Assembly: GCA_900753295.1 (NCBI GenBank)
Contig: CAADYQ010000098.1
Span: 1-50,714 of the forward strand
Origin: Clostridia bacterium
GTDB taxonomy: Bacteria; Bacillota; Clostridia; Oscillospirales; CAG-272
Direction of reading: 5' to 3'
DNA length: 50,714 nucleotides
This document shows, piece after piece, positions 17,693 through 26,979 of this stretch (positions are counted from its first letter, which is position 1; each line of letters opens with the position of its first letter). The notes beneath the pieces are model-generated. The model did no database searches, had not been told where the DNA came from, and was given only the letters and a program-made list of their open reading frames with translations. The translations under genes were made by a program, and so were the position numbers.

Positions 17693-17707
17693 TAAGAGGG
17701 GACCGAA

Positions 17708-18880
17708 ATGAAGAAAATAAAGCTGATGAATAAGATCGCCGCGGTCGGTACGGATGTTTTCGACCGTGCCGAATACGAGGTCGGAGCCGACCTTCCGCTT
17801 GAGAGCGCCGATGCGATAATGGTGCGCTCGGCGGCGTTGCACGATACGGCTTTTCCCGCCGGCGTGCTTGCCATAGCACGCTGCGGAGCGGGGGTGAACA
17901 ATATCCCTGTTGAAAAATGCGCCGAGGAGGGTATCGTCGTTTTCAATACTCCGGGCGCAAACGCCAACGGCGTAAAGGAGCTGACCGTCTGCGCGCTGGC
18001 GCTTGCCTCGCGTGATATCGCAGGCGGTATCGAATGGGCTTCATCGCTCACCGGAGATGTAGCCGCGCAGGTCGAAAAGGGAAAATCCGCTTTCAGCGGC
18101 GTTGAATTTGCCGGAAAAACGCTCGGCGTTATAGGACTCGGCGCTATCGGAGGACAGGTCGCAAACACCGCGCTTGCGCTCGGCATGAAGGTGCTGGGCT
18201 TTGACCCGTACCTTACCGTTGACGCCGCATGGAATCTTTCGGGCGGTATCGGTCATGCAAAATCGCTTGATGAAATATATGCCGCCTCCGATTATATCAC
18301 GCTGCATGTTCCGGCAGTAGCCGCGAACCGCGGCATGATAAACCGTGAAAGCATTGCAAAAATGAAGGACGGCGTGCGCATCATCAACCTCGCGCGTGCC
18401 GATCTTGCGGTCGCCGCCGACGTAAAGGAAGCGCTCGCCGCCGGTAAGGTGGCAAGTTATGTCACCGATTTCCCCACGCCGGAGACTGTCGGCGTAAAGG
18501 GGATAGTCAACATCCCGCACCTCGGCGCGTCTACCGAGGAATCCGAGGATAACTGCGCGGTAATGGCGGCGCGTCAGCTTGACGCTTACCTCCGCACGGG
18601 CAATATCCGCAACTCGGTCAATTATCCGTCTGTGGAAATTCCCATGGGTGATGGAACACGCATCTGCGCGCTGCACGCCAATATTCCTGCGGTCATCGCA
18701 AATATCTCGGGCGTGCTGTCCGGCTACGGGATCAATATCGAGAACCTCACGAACAAATCCAAGGGCGATAACGCATACACTCTTGTTGAGACGACCGGCG
18801 TACTTGCCGCCGACGTTGCCGCGGCGATAACGGAAAAGATCGGTGCGCTTGAAGGAATGCACCGGGTAAGGATCATATGA
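17708..18880 (+). CDS. serA: D-3-phosphoglycerate dehydrogenase
   Basis: A 390-residue NAD-dependent dehydrogenase opening the serine pathway. The Rossmann motif GVIGLGAIGGQVAN lies at about residue 140, the catalytic Arg in NLARADL, an acidic residue in FPTPETV and the catalytic His in IPHLGASTEES. The C-terminal ~70 residues (ANIPAVIANISGVL onward) form an ACT domain of the kind that binds serine for feedback control. No intervening ASB domain is present, so this is the short type. AAGAGGGG precedes the ATG. Confidence 0.96.
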   Translation: MKKIKLMNKIAAVGTDVFDRAEYEVGADLPLESADAIMVRSAALHDTAFPAGVLAIARCGAGVNNIPVEKCAEEGIVVFNTPGANANGVKELTVCALALASRDIAGGIEWASSLTGDVAAQVEKGKSAFSGVEFAGKTLGVIGLGAIGGQVANTALALGMKVLGFDPYLTVDAAWNLSGGIGHAKSLDEIYAASDYITLHVPAVAANRGMINRESIAKMKDGVRIINLARADLAVAADVKEALAAGKVASYVTDFPTPETVGVKGIVNIPHLGASTEESEDNCAVMAARQLDAYLRTGNIRNSVNYPSVEIPMGDGTRICALHANIPAVIANISGVLSGYGINIENLTNKSKGDNAYTLVETTGVLAADVAAAITEKIGALEGMHRVRII

Positions 18881-18910
18881 CCGCACGTCATATGCCGTGA
18901 CATTGTTATA

Positions 18911-18946
18911 GGCGGTGTTAAAAACATTGAGTTTTTTAACACCGCC
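18911..18946. terminator. GTTAAAA-family hairpin terminator
   Basis: A perfect 14-bp stem (18911-18924 with 18933-18946) with A and T runs near the loop, after serA. One of four similar hairpins in this window. Confidence 0.75.
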
Positions 18947-18949
18947 TTC

Positions 18950-18979
18950 AAAAATGCCGGTCGGGATCCCGGCATTTTT
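18950..18979. terminator. second hairpin terminator
   Basis: AAAAATGCCGG at 18950-18960 pairs with CCGGCATTTTT at 18969-18979. It works in either direction between the convergent serA and the leftward gene at 19121. Confidence 0.7.
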
Positions 18980-19074
18980 GATGCGACCTTGGTCGGTTTT
19001 GCCGACCTGTGTCTTTGTTTTTGAGCTTTCTTGGCGGCAAAACGGCGGCGTTTAGCCGCCGAGAACAAGGCGTC

Positions 19075-19115
19075 GGAGGTGTTAAAAAACTCAAATTGAG
19101 TTTTTTAACACCTCC
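19075..19115. terminator. GTTAAAA-family hairpin terminator
   Basis: A perfect 20-bp stem (19075-19094 with 19096-19115) ending in A and T runs, just past the stop codon of the leftward membrane gene. The spacer between the two hairpins (18980-19074) shows no gene. Confidence 0.85.
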
Positions 19116-19120
19116 GTTAT

Positions 19121-20008
19121 TTACCCGATCAGAATATTTACGAGCATCTCGCCCTGTATAATGAACAATCCTGCCGCAAATGACAGCACGTTTGCGGCGA
19201 GTGAGAAGACCCACACTTTCGCGGTGCCGCACCGCTTGCCGTTCTCATCGAACGTCGTGAATTTTACGGTGTAGACAACTCCTTCGATCGCAAAAACAAG
19301 AATTTCAAGCAGGACATACGTGACAGCCATCATGATAAAACCGCGTTTGAAGTTTACGGCGTTCAGCCCGAGATTCAAAAGCACCTGCGTGATGATGTTA
19401 ACGGTGATGATAACGCGATATTTATCGGGGGTAAAATACCCGAACATCCATGCCATTGCCAGCTCGACCGCAAGAGTGAGGCATACGCGAATGCCGAATC
19501 CCACCGCCTCGCGGAGGTAGTTGTAGCTTTGCTTTACCCCAAGTGCCCCGTCTCCGTTGTCGCGCACCGTGAAATAGCTTGAAAACGCGTATGATTTCAG
19601 TATCCCGCTGACGGCAAAGCTGTCGGTGGCGGGATAGTAGACCAGCACCTTGAAAACATCGGGCGGGTAATACCCCCAGCACCAGTCAAAGCTGTCGGTC
19701 TCACCGTTGCACTCTCCGACCATGCCGAGAAAATAAAATCCGTCGGCGTCCCTGTAAGCGTTGAGCTTCAAATATGCTGCCGTTGAAGCATCGGGCTCTC
19801 CGTCAGGATCAAGATACAGATCGCGGTATGCGCCGTTGTATGGTCCGTAAGACTTTTTTTTCGCAAGCAGCGTAACATAAAATTCCGCTTTGACCTCCGG
19901 AAAGGTCACCGTGACCGATGGCTTCGGTCCGCAGTCGGCTGACGCGCCGACGGTGCAGAGCATTGCGGCAATAAGCGCGAAAATAATGAAGGTCGCTGTC
20001 TTTTTCAT
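19121..20008 (-). CDS. secreted/membrane protein of unknown function
   Basis: A 295-residue protein. A cleavable signal peptide (MKKTATFIIFALIAAMLC) leads to an extracytoplasmic domain of about 140 residues with CWGYYPPDVF. A C-terminal membrane part of three or four helices follows from about residue 175. The start at 20008 follows a GGGGGAGG ribosome binding site; an upstream ATG at 20029 overlaps the previous gene. It is the third gene of a leftward set with an ECF sigma factor and a putative anti-sigma factor, and could be the sensed or regulated component. Not recognised. Confidence 0.65.
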   Translation of the reverse strand: MKKTATFIIFALIAAMLCTVGASADCGPKPSVTVTFPEVKAEFYVTLLAKKKSYGPYNGAYRDLYLDPDGEPDASTAAYLKLNAYRDADGFYFLGMVGECNGETDSFDWCWGYYPPDVFKVLVYYPATDSFAVSGILKSYAFSSYFTVRDNGDGALGVKQSYNYLREAVGFGIRVCLTLAVELAMAWMFGYFTPDKYRVIITVNIITQVLLNLGLNAVNFKRGFIMMAVTYVLLEILVFAIEGVVYTVKFTTFDENGKRCGTAKVWVFSLAANVLSFAAGLFIIQGEMLVNILIG

Positions 20009-20025
20009 GGATGTTCCTCCCCCGG

Positions 20026-20877
20026 TCATTTTTCGCCGGATTCTTCCGGTATCAGAAGGTCAAGGTAGTATTCGAGCGGAGCCTCGCGGTAGCGCGTCCT
20101 GACTTCCAGCACGTAAAACACGCCGTTGTATTCAAAGCCCGCGGTATAGAATTTACACCATTCACTTTTGGAGCGGGCGACAGACACGGCAAGCTCCTCC
20201 TCGCTCCGGCGGTCTGCAATGCCGTTTTTCTTCAGCCTTTTTAATATCTGTGCATCCAACGCGTCAAACTCCGCGTCTGTATACTCACCGGTGAGATATC
20301 CCCGCGAATATCCTTCGTCCTCCGACAGGTCGGCGTACTTTACGGTGACGCCATTCACCTCCATGGTCATACCGCTCTGCGAGAAGTGGTCGTACACGAT
20401 CCCAGATTTATATCTGTTGTCCGGGTCGTCGGTAGGGACACGGTGGTTCGGGAAATATGCGTATACACTCACGAAGTCAAACACACCGGGCGCGCTGTAT
20501 GCGGTGGTGTATTCAAAATCGTTCCACCTTGCGCGGTCGTATCTGCCGTCCCTGTCATAGTAAAGCGATGTCACGGAGCCGACCTTTCCGTCCGGCAGAC
20601 GAGATATCAGCAGGTCGTTGTATTCCTCCGGCGTGATGGAATTCGCGTGATAATTGTCCCAATCCGGATCAGCCTTGTGCGCACCGCCAAAGACCGTTTG
20701 TATGAGCGGCGTCAGGCACAAAGCAAGGCAGAGGCATGCCGCGGGGATCAGGGCGAGCTTCAGCACGCGACGCACGCGGCGCTTTTTTATTTGAGCCGGT
20801 TCGGTGGCTGCGGCATATTCGTCGATAAAGCGGTCGGATATACCGCCTACGGCATCGATAAGCGTTTCTTTATTCAT
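20026..20877 (-). CDS. putative membrane anti-sigma factor
   Basis: A 283-residue protein with a cytoplasmic N terminus of about 38 residues rich in Arg/Lys near the membrane, one transmembrane segment at about residues 40-62 (LALIPAACLCLALC) and a large extracytoplasmic domain rich in Tyr and Asp. Its gene lies about 120 bases downstream of an ECF sigma gene on the same strand, the standard arrangement for a membrane anti-sigma factor. AAAGGAACGG precedes the ATG. No known anti-sigma domain is recognised by eye. Confidence 0.65.
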   Translation of the reverse strand: MNKETLIDAVGGISDRFIDEYAAATEPAQIKKRRVRRVLKLALIPAACLCLALCLTPLIQTVFGGAHKADPDWDNYHANSITPEEYNDLLISRLPDGKVGSVTSLYYDRDGRYDRARWNDFEYTTAYSAPGVFDFVSVYAYFPNHRVPTDDPDNRYKSGIVYDHFSQSGMTMEVNGVTVKYADLSEDEGYSRGYLTGEYTDAEFDALDAQILKRLKKNGIADRRSEEELAVSVARSKSEWCKFYTAGFEYNGVFYVLEVRTRYREAPLEYYLDLLIPEESGEK

Positions 20878-20996
20878 TTTATTACCGTTCCTTTCTTTGT
20901 ATTTGTGCCGCTTTTCTTTGCTCGTAAAGAAATTTCAGACCGTGATATTTGGTCCGGCGGCACACGGCGGCTTTTCTGCCGGTCTGCATTCCCGCA

Positions 20997-21560
20997 TCAC
21001 AGCGGGATATCCGCATTTTCAAGCTCACGGCGCAGGCTGAGGCGGGCGCGGTGGAGCGCCGACCTCACGCCGGCGTCGCTCATGCCGAAATTTTTTGCAA
21101 GCGCTTTTGTGTCCGCGCCTTCAAAATATCTGCCGACGAACAAAAGCCTTACCGTTTTCGGCTGCTTTGCGAGCCAGCGGTCAATGACCGCGCTTATCTC
21201 GGCGGAGTCGGACTGAGACTCATCGCCGGAGCCGGGCAGACACTCCTCAAGCTCGGAAAGCGGAAGCGGGATGTCCCCGCCGCCGCGCTTTTGGCAGGTC
21301 GATGCCTTGAAGCGGTTGATCGCAATGTTGCGCGTGATGCGGCATATATACGCGGAGAGCGACGCGGGGCGGTTGGGCGGTATGGAGATCCACACGGCAA
21401 GCAACGCGTCGTTAAAGCATTCCTCGGCGTCCTCGGGCGATGCAAGAATGCCTGCGGCAACACGGCGGCAGAGCGAGCCGTACCTTTCGGCAGCGGCGCG
21501 AAGCCCGTCTTCGTCTCTGGCGTATATCATATCGGTCATACGTTTGTCGTTATTGTCCAT
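20997..21560 (-). CDS. RNA polymerase sigma factor, ECF (sigma-70 family)
   Basis: A 187-residue ECF sigma factor. Region 2 (about residues 12-80) includes the PEDAEECFNDALLAVW and YICRITRNIAINRFKA segments. Region 4 (about residues 130-180) ends in the helix-turn-helix KALAKNFGMSDAGVRSALHRAR. The ATG at 21560 follows GAAAGG. It heads a leftward group with an anti-sigma-like gene and a secreted membrane protein. This is the second, unrelated sigma/anti-sigma pair in the window. Confidence 0.92.
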   Translation of the reverse strand: MDNNDKRMTDMIYARDEDGLRAAAERYGSLCRRVAAGILASPEDAEECFNDALLAVWISIPPNRPASLSAYICRITRNIAINRFKASTCQKRGGGDIPLPLSELEECLPGSGDESQSDSAEISAVIDRWLAKQPKTVRLLFVGRYFEGADTKALAKNFGMSDAGVRSALHRARLSLRRELENADIPL

Positions 21561-21634
21561 GACGCCTAACCTTTCGTTGGGTGATCGAGGTCCCTCACAC
21601 ATTAAGACAACTTTTTTTCTTTGGTGTTTCTTAA

Positions 21635-21663
21635 ATTATATCATCGGAAATGAAAAAAAGCAA
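21635..21663 (-). promoter_or_regulatory. promoter for the leftward ECF sigma gene
   Basis: On the minus strand TTGCTT (21663-21658) and TATAAT (21640-21635) are 17 bp apart. Confidence 0.5.
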
Positions 21664-21692
21664 TTTATTTTTTCGCCGTCTTATGATATAAT
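21664..21692 (+). promoter_or_regulatory. weak promoter for ligA
   Basis: TATAAT at 21687-21692 with only a TTTATT-like -35 at 21664-21669; back to back with the leftward sigma promoter. Confidence 0.4.
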
Positions 21693-21727
21693 AATGCTGT
21701 GACCGTATTCAACGGCAGAGGTAAGAA

Positions 21728-23752
21728 ATGAATAATGATATAAGTGTAAAAAAAGAACTTGAGCGCTTGCGCCGCGAGGTGGCGTATCACGCAAAAAAAT
21801 ATTATGTGGACGACGCGCCGGAGATATCCGACTACGATTATGACATGCTTTATCGCAGGCTTGAGGAGCTTGAGGCGGCGCACCCGGAATTTTTCGATCC
21901 GTCCTCGCCCACACAACGGGTAGGCGGCTCGCCGCTCGAACGGTTTGAAAAGGTGACGCACCGTGTGCCGCTCAACTCTCTTGCGGATGTGTTTTCCTTT
22001 GAGGAGCTTGCGGCATATCTTGACGGCGCCGAGCCGAGGCTTGCCGAGGCGGGGATAAAGCCCGAGTGGTCGGTGGAGCCGAAGATAGACGGACTATCCG
22101 TGGCGCTGACCTACGAGCGCGGTGTTTTTGTGCGCGGAGCCACGCGCGGCGACGGATATGTCGGTGAGGACGTGACGCAGAACATACGCACAATATTCTC
22201 GCTCCCCATGACGCTTCCCGAGCCGCTGGACATCACCGTGCGCGGCGAGGTGTATATGCCGCGCGCGGTTTTTGAAGCTATAAATGCACGGCGTGAGGCT
22301 GAAGGGAAGACCCTTATGGCAAACCCGCGCAATGCGGCGGCAGGCTCCCTGCGCCAGCTTGACCCGCGCGTTGCCGCCGAGCGCCGGTTGGATGTGTTCA
22401 TATTCAATCTCCAGGAGGGCAGTCTTTGGAGCGACGGACATGAGGCGACGTCGCACAATGAGTCGCTCGACCGTCTTGCGGAGCTTGGCTTCCCGGTGAT
22501 ATCGGAGCGCGTTACGGTCGGTCGCCGCGAGGATATTTTTGCGCATATAGAAAAGCTCGGCGCGATGCGCGACGGGCTGAAATACGATATCGACGGCGTG
22601 GTGATAAAGCTGGATGCTTTCTCCGGTCGCCGTCTGCTCGGCGAGGGGACCAAAACGCCCAAATGGGCTGTGGCTTACAAATTCCCGCCCGAGACCAAAT
22701 ATACGAAGCTGACCGATATCACGGTCGCCGTAGGGCGCACGGGCGTGCTTACGCCTGCGGCGGTGCTTGAGCCGGTTCGCCTTGCCGGAACGACCGTCAG
22801 CCGCGCCACACTGCACAATCTTGACTTCATCCGCGAGCGCGGCATTATGATAGGGGATACCGTTGCGGTCCGTAAGGCGGGCGATATAATCCCCGAAATA
22901 GTTGAGGCGTTGCCGGATAAGCGTGACGGCAGCGAGCGCCCGTTCCTTATGCCCGAGCGCTGTCCGTCCTGCGGCGAGCCTGTCGTGCGTGACGAGACAT
23001 GCGGCGTTGAGGGCGCGGCGTACCGCTGCACGAATTCAGCCTGTCCCGCACAGCTTTCGCGCAGTCTTGAGCATTTTGCATCCAAAAATGCCATGAATAT
23101 CGAAGGTCTTGGACCGCAGATAGTGGAGCTTCTTCTGTCGGCGGGGCTGGTCCGCACGGCGCCGGACCTTTACTGTCTTACCGCCGAACAGCTCGTGCCG
23201 CTCGACCGTATGGGTGAGCTGTCGGCAAAAAATCTTGTCGCGGCGATCGAGCGCTCCAAATCGGCGGGGCTTGAGCGGCTTATATACGCGCTCGGGATAC
23301 GAAATATCGGTGAGGTCGCGGCGGCGGCGATGGCTGCGCGCTTCGGCACTCTTGAGCGTTGCCTTACGGCGACATATGACGAGCTGTGCGGGATAGAGGA
23401 CTTTGGCGATGTTACCGCGCAGTGCGTGCTGAATTTCTTCTCACACCCGCAGAATATCGAGCTTTGCCGACGTTTGACCGAGGCGGGACTCCTCACGTCC
23501 GCAACGGCAAAAAAAGCGGATGATTCGCTCGGCGGCATGACGTTCGTGCTTACGGGGACTCTCCCCACAATGACGCGTGACGAGGCGTCGGCGCTCATCA
23601 AGGAGCATGGCGGAAAGGTGTCGGGGTCTGTCTCAAAAAAGACGACATACGTTGTGGCGGGCGAGGAAGCCGGTTCAAAACTGACAAAGGCGCGCGACCT
23701 CGGCGTCAATGTCATAGATGAAGTCGCGCTGCTTGCAATGTTGGGTAAATAA
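21728..23752 (+). CDS. ligA: NAD-dependent DNA ligase
   Basis: A 674-residue replication and repair ligase that seals nicks using NAD. The Ia and adenylation domains cover about residues 1-320, with AMP-acceptor Lys119 in EPKIDG and the downstream RGDGYVGEDVT. An OB fold follows, then a four-Cys zinc finger (CPSCGEP and YRCTNSACPAQ), helix-hairpin-helix repeats and a C-terminal BRCT domain (GGMTFVLTGTLP onward). Full length for the family. GAGGTAAGA precedes the ATG. Confidence 0.98.
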   Translation: MNNDISVKKELERLRREVAYHAKKYYVDDAPEISDYDYDMLYRRLEELEAAHPEFFDPSSPTQRVGGSPLERFEKVTHRVPLNSLADVFSFEELAAYLDGAEPRLAEAGIKPEWSVEPKIDGLSVALTYERGVFVRGATRGDGYVGEDVTQNIRTIFSLPMTLPEPLDITVRGEVYMPRAVFEAINARREAEGKTLMANPRNAAAGSLRQLDPRVAAERRLDVFIFNLQEGSLWSDGHEATSHNESLDRLAELGFPVISERVTVGRREDIFAHIEKLGAMRDGLKYDIDGVVIKLDAFSGRRLLGEGTKTPKWAVAYKFPPETKYTKLTDITVAVGRTGVLTPAAVLEPVRLAGTTVSRATLHNLDFIRERGIMIGDTVAVRKAGDIIPEIVEALPDKRDGSERPFLMPERCPSCGEPVVRDETCGVEGAAYRCTNSACPAQLSRSLEHFASKNAMNIEGLGPQIVELLLSAGLVRTAPDLYCLTAEQLVPLDRMGELSAKNLVAAIERSKSAGLERLIYALGIRNIGEVAAAAMAARFGTLERCLTATYDELCGIEDFGDVTAQCVLNFFSHPQNIELCRRLTEAGLLTSATAKKADDSLGGMTFVLTGTLPTMTRDEASALIKEHGGKVSGSVSKKTTYVVAGEEAGSKLTKARDLGVNVIDEVALLAMLGK

Positions 23753-23757
23753 AAAAC

Positions 23758-23793
23758 GGTGCTGTTAAAAGCTCAAATGCTTTTAACAGCACC
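23758..23793. terminator. GTTAAAA-family hairpin terminator
   Basis: GGTGCTGTTAAAAGC at 23758-23772 pairs perfectly with 23779-23793. It closes ligA and the convergent lipoprotein gene. Confidence 0.8.
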
Positions 23794-23803
23794 ATACGTT
23801 CAT

Positions 23804-24847
23804 TTACTCCCCGACAGCCGCCGAGAGGGGTATGTAATAGAGATTGGACTTTTGTGTGATGAAGTACAGTCGGTCGCCGATCACGGTGCAGTCCTCAAGC
23901 TCCTCTGTCACCTCGGATACATCGATGGGAGACAGCAGCTTTTGCTTCTCGAGGTCCCACGCGCGGATCGCCGACGGATTGTCTGCCTTTCCGGTGCCGA
24001 AGGTGTAGAAAAGATATTTGCCGGATACCGTTCCGCCCTGCGTGAAATTCACATTGTACTCTGTGGTGAACTGCTCGACAACATCGTCGGCGGTAAGCAC
24101 CGCGAGCTTTTTATCCGGCGACGGCAGGCGGAATTTTGTGATTATGTATCGGTTGTCATCGTAATATGCATCCATTGAGCGGTTGGTGCGGTAGCGTGCG
24201 CCGTGAAGCCATATGTGCTCTCCGTCGGTCCCGACGAGCCATGACGGCCAGCCCCAGTAGGGCATATATCCCGCCGCGGCAAAGCCGGATTGATCGAGGT
24301 GTATCGTCTGTATGCACTCGGATGTATATGTGCCGTCCTTTTCCACGATGTTCTCAACGCTGCATTTCATTACGTTGCCGGAATTGCCGTCCACCACGTA
24401 AAGCAACGGAATGGGATTGCCGTTATAATGTATCGTGCCGAAGTTGCAGTTGTTGGCGTGGTTGCCGTCGGATGCCGACCCGAGCCTGAAGGTCGCTATC
24501 GGCTCCGCTATGCCGGCTTCGAGATCAAAAACATTGCAGTCGCCGGTGTGATAAAGCTGAAACAGCTTGCCCTGCCAGACCGACATACCCTGAACGGAAT
24601 TTTTGACCGTTCCCTTGTTGAATTTTATTGCTTTTGTAATGACCATAGCTTCTGCTTCCTTTGTGTCCTCCGGTAGCGATGTGCTGTCCGTGAGGTCATT
24701 TTCTGTTTCTTCCCGCGGTGTGTCGGGGGCGGATGACGCAGGCGTATGCACGTCAGTCTGACCGCCGCCGGCAACGCCTCCGTGCCCGCAGGCTGTAAGA
24801 AAAACCGCGGCGGCGATCAGAACGAATGCGGCGAATTTTTTATTCAT
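23804..24847 (-). CDS. lipoprotein, possible beta-propeller
   Basis: A 347-residue secreted lipoprotein with signal peptide and lipobox (FLTAC near residue 20), followed by a Ser/Thr/Pro/Glu-rich linker to about residue 65. The globular part has repeated short strands with LYVVDGN, YIITKFRLP, YLFYTFGTG and LYFITQKSN, suggesting a beta-propeller-type fold. The start at 24847 gives a normal signal peptide but has a weak ribosome binding site; ATG at 24859 is an alternative. It overlaps the preceding gene by eight bases. Not recognised. Confidence 0.6.
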   Translation of the reverse strand: MNKKFAAFVLIAAAVFLTACGHGGVAGGGQTDVHTPASSAPDTPREETENDLTDSTSLPEDTKEAEAMVITKAIKFNKGTVKNSVQGMSVWQGKLFQLYHTGDCNVFDLEAGIAEPIATFRLGSASDGNHANNCNFGTIHYNGNPIPLLYVVDGNSGNVMKCSVENIVEKDGTYTSECIQTIHLDQSGFAAAGYMPYWGWPSWLVGTDGEHIWLHGARYRTNRSMDAYYDDNRYIITKFRLPSPDKKLAVLTADDVVEQFTTEYNVNFTQGGTVSGKYLFYTFGTGKADNPSAIRAWDLEKQKLLSPIDVSEVTEELEDCTVIGDRLYFITQKSNLYYIPLSAAVGE

Positions 24848-25739
24848 TCTCGCTATCATAGTCCTGATCTATGTTCCATGTGATCAGATAATCCGGATCG
24901 GTCACCGTCTCTCCGGTCGAATGCAGCGTATAGTTGCCCGGCGCGGCATAGCTTACCGGGGTGGTGTCCGGCGGTAAATTGAAGCGCTTGCCGTCGGGAT
25001 GTTCTATGAGTATGCCATGAGCATCGGCTGACACGACACGTCCCCAAAACTGCTTGCGATCGACGATCTCATTGCCGGAATAAAACGTGAGTCCTACAAG
25101 AGCGATCTTTCCTACCATTTCGTCAAGGCTTATGCGCTGCTCGCCGCGGCGCTCTGCGAGATAAAGCCCGCTGTCGCGCAAAAGCTCGGGAATATCGTAT
25201 ACCGATTTTCCGTCCTTCTCATATCGGGAGGATTCGCCGGGATGCGTGCTGTCAAAGGTGTCCCATGCGGTTACGAGAGCCGCCGTCTTTTCTATCCCGA
25301 GATCGGTGAATAATTTTTCGTATTTCGCGGTATCGGCGGCATATACCGTCATGACGTTGTACTTGCCGAACATTATCTCGTCATTGCTCGCGTGACCGCC
25401 GAAGCCGAATACGTTCATTCCGTCGTCTATGAGCAAAGGGGCGAGGCTGTTGAGCAAGGAGAGCGCAGCTTCCTGCGAGCAGTTGTCCAAATAATAAACA
25501 TCGGTGTGAAAGCCGTCGGCGATCCCGTCGGAGAACTTTTCTTCGTTGCCGAGATCGGTCGGTAGCTCAAGTATGAAGAACACAGGCTCGTCCCGCATTT
25601 CAATAAAGTGCCTCATCATGTCGGCGACCTTGCCGGTGCCCACATTGGCGGTGATCGTTTGGTCGCCGACCTCGTACTGCTCGAAAATTTTTTCGGGGAA
25701 GGGGACTTTGCAGCATTTTTTAAGCTCTGTCACGGTCAT
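24840..25739 (-). CDS. hypothetical cytoplasmic protein
   Basis: A protein of about 299 residues with no signal peptide and no motif I recognise. Notable patches are DEPVFFILELP and FGFGGHASNDEI in the middle and a C-terminal strand-rich module around FWGRVVSADAHGILIEHPDG. The start is uncertain. AGGAGG lies only three bases before the ATG at 25739 but nine bases before an in-frame GTG at 25733, so GTG is at least as likely. It sits between two lipoprotein genes on the same strand. Confidence 0.55.
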   Translation of the reverse strand: MTVTELKKCCKVPFPEKIFEQYEVGDQTITANVGTGKVADMMRHFIEMRDEPVFFILELPTDLGNEEKFSDGIADGFHTDVYYLDNCSQEAALSLLNSLAPLLIDDGMNVFGFGGHASNDEIMFGKYNVMTVYAADTAKYEKLFTDLGIEKTAALVTAWDTFDSTHPGESSRYEKDGKSVYDIPELLRDSGLYLAERRGEQRISLDEMVGKIALVGLTFYSGNEIVDRKQFWGRVVSADAHGILIEHPDGKRFNLPPDTTPVSYAAPGNYTLHSTGETVTDPDYLITWNIDQDYDSENE

Positions 25740-25756
25740 TCTCCTCCTGTGTGGTT

Positions 25757-26152
25757 TCAGTAGCCTTCGTTCGTGACCGTCCATACGCCGCCGACGAGCG
25801 TCAGCTCTATACTGCGCGGCTGTTCAAGCAAATCTCCTCCGCGCTTTGCGGTGACGGTAAATATGACCCGTTCGGCGTCAACCGATCTGACCTCAAGCGA
25901 TACGACCTCAAAAACGGTCGTTCTGTAATATGCCCGCGCCGCTTCCTCGGCGCCGTCGGGAACTGCCGCCGCTTGGGTCGTATCGGCGGTCGTTGTGTCG
26001 GCAGGCGCAGCGGCAGTGGTTGCCGCGTCGGTCGGTTGCGCTGCGGGAACAGTCTCCGGCGAGGTCGTTTCAGCCGCGTTACTGCCGGCACCGCACGCGG
26101 TGAGCAGGGCGGCTGTGGCGAGAAGCAAAAGGAATTTGAACGTCTTTTTCAT
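25757..26152 (-). CDS. small lipoprotein with Thr/Ala linker
   Basis: A 131-residue secreted lipoprotein: signal peptide MKKTFKFLLLLATAALLTAC with lipobox LTAC, a Thr/Ala/Pro-rich linker to about residue 66, and a compact C-terminal domain of about 60 residues. Unknown function. The gene ends just upstream of the hypothetical gene at 25739. Confidence 0.7.
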   Translation of the reverse strand: MKKTFKFLLLLATAALLTACGAGSNAAETTSPETVPAAQPTDAATTAAAPADTTTADTTQAAAVPDGAEEAARAYYRTTVFEVVSLEVRSVDAERVIFTVTAKRGGDLLEQPRSIELTLVGGVWTVTNEGY

Positions 26153-26171
26153 TTTCTGCCTCCGGAATCGC

Positions 26172-26942
26172 TCAGGAGTGCAGATCGGTCCCGATAAAAC
26201 CGATCTCCTTGAAATCCTGCATATTGTGACGGACGATATAGTCGATGTATGCCGCCGTTATTTTGGCGGTAAGAAGATACCCGGCTGGTGTCATGTGCCC
26301 GCGCATATAGAATTTTTCCTTGAATTCAGCCCCGTAACGCGGTGCGTATTCGAAAAAGTCGATCACATATGTGTTGTCATATTTTGCGGCAAACGAATGC
26401 ATCAGCTCGCGGTGTCTGCGCCGCAGCTCCTGCCTGCCGTCATCATCGTCTCCGCGAGGCATGGTCATAATGAAGAATTTTGCGCGCGGCTGGATCCTTT
26501 TGAGCCTTTCGATTATATGCGCGTAATAGAATGCAAATGTGCCGGATGTCTGCGTATCAATGTCGGCGGCGGTCCCGATATCCTGCTTTTTGCCGAAAAG
26601 ATCGTTCACCCCCAGCGCTATGATATAGCACTGAGCCGCGTACGAAGGGTTCCAATAGCCGTTCGCATCGGCAAAGCGTTCCCAGTATTCCTTGGCGGTC
26701 ATTCCGCCGCGTGACATATTGAAGACGCGGCTACCGCACATGCGCGCCATAAACTGTCCCCATGAGTATTCATACATATCGTGATAGCTGCTGCCCTTTT
26801 CGGCGGCGGCTTCGAACTCTCCGGAGGAGAGGCTGTCACCTATGCACGCAACAGTGCGGAATATCGCCGTGTATCCGCCGTCCGGCGGTATGTTGTCGAG
26901 AGGTTTTTCGGCGGCGTTGTCAAAAATATCGTCGAGCCTCAT
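26172..26942 (-). CDS. SGNH/GDSL-family hydrolase
   Basis: A 256-residue esterase/lipase-type protein. The nucleophile block is CIGDSLSSGE with Ser37, the oxyanion Gly is in SRGGMTA, and ALGVNDLFG is the Asn block. The final His block reads RGHMTPAGY, where the usual Asp two or three residues before the His is not obvious. No signal peptide is seen, so it should be cytoplasmic. The substrate is unknown; it follows asd on the same strand after 37 bases. Confidence 0.78.
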   Translation of the reverse strand: MRLDDIFDNAAEKPLDNIPPDGGYTAIFRTVACIGDSLSSGEFEAAAEKGSSYHDMYEYSWGQFMARMCGSRVFNMSRGGMTAKEYWERFADANGYWNPSYAAQCYIIALGVNDLFGKKQDIGTAADIDTQTSGTFAFYYAHIIERLKRIQPRAKFFIMTMPRGDDDDGRQELRRRHRELMHSFAAKYDNTYVIDFFEYAPRYGAEFKEKFYMRGHMTPAGYLLTAKITAAYIDYIVRHNMQDFKEIGFIGTDLHS

Positions 26943-26979
26943 TTTTTACACGTCCTTTCGGTCGCTGAAATATTCCGGT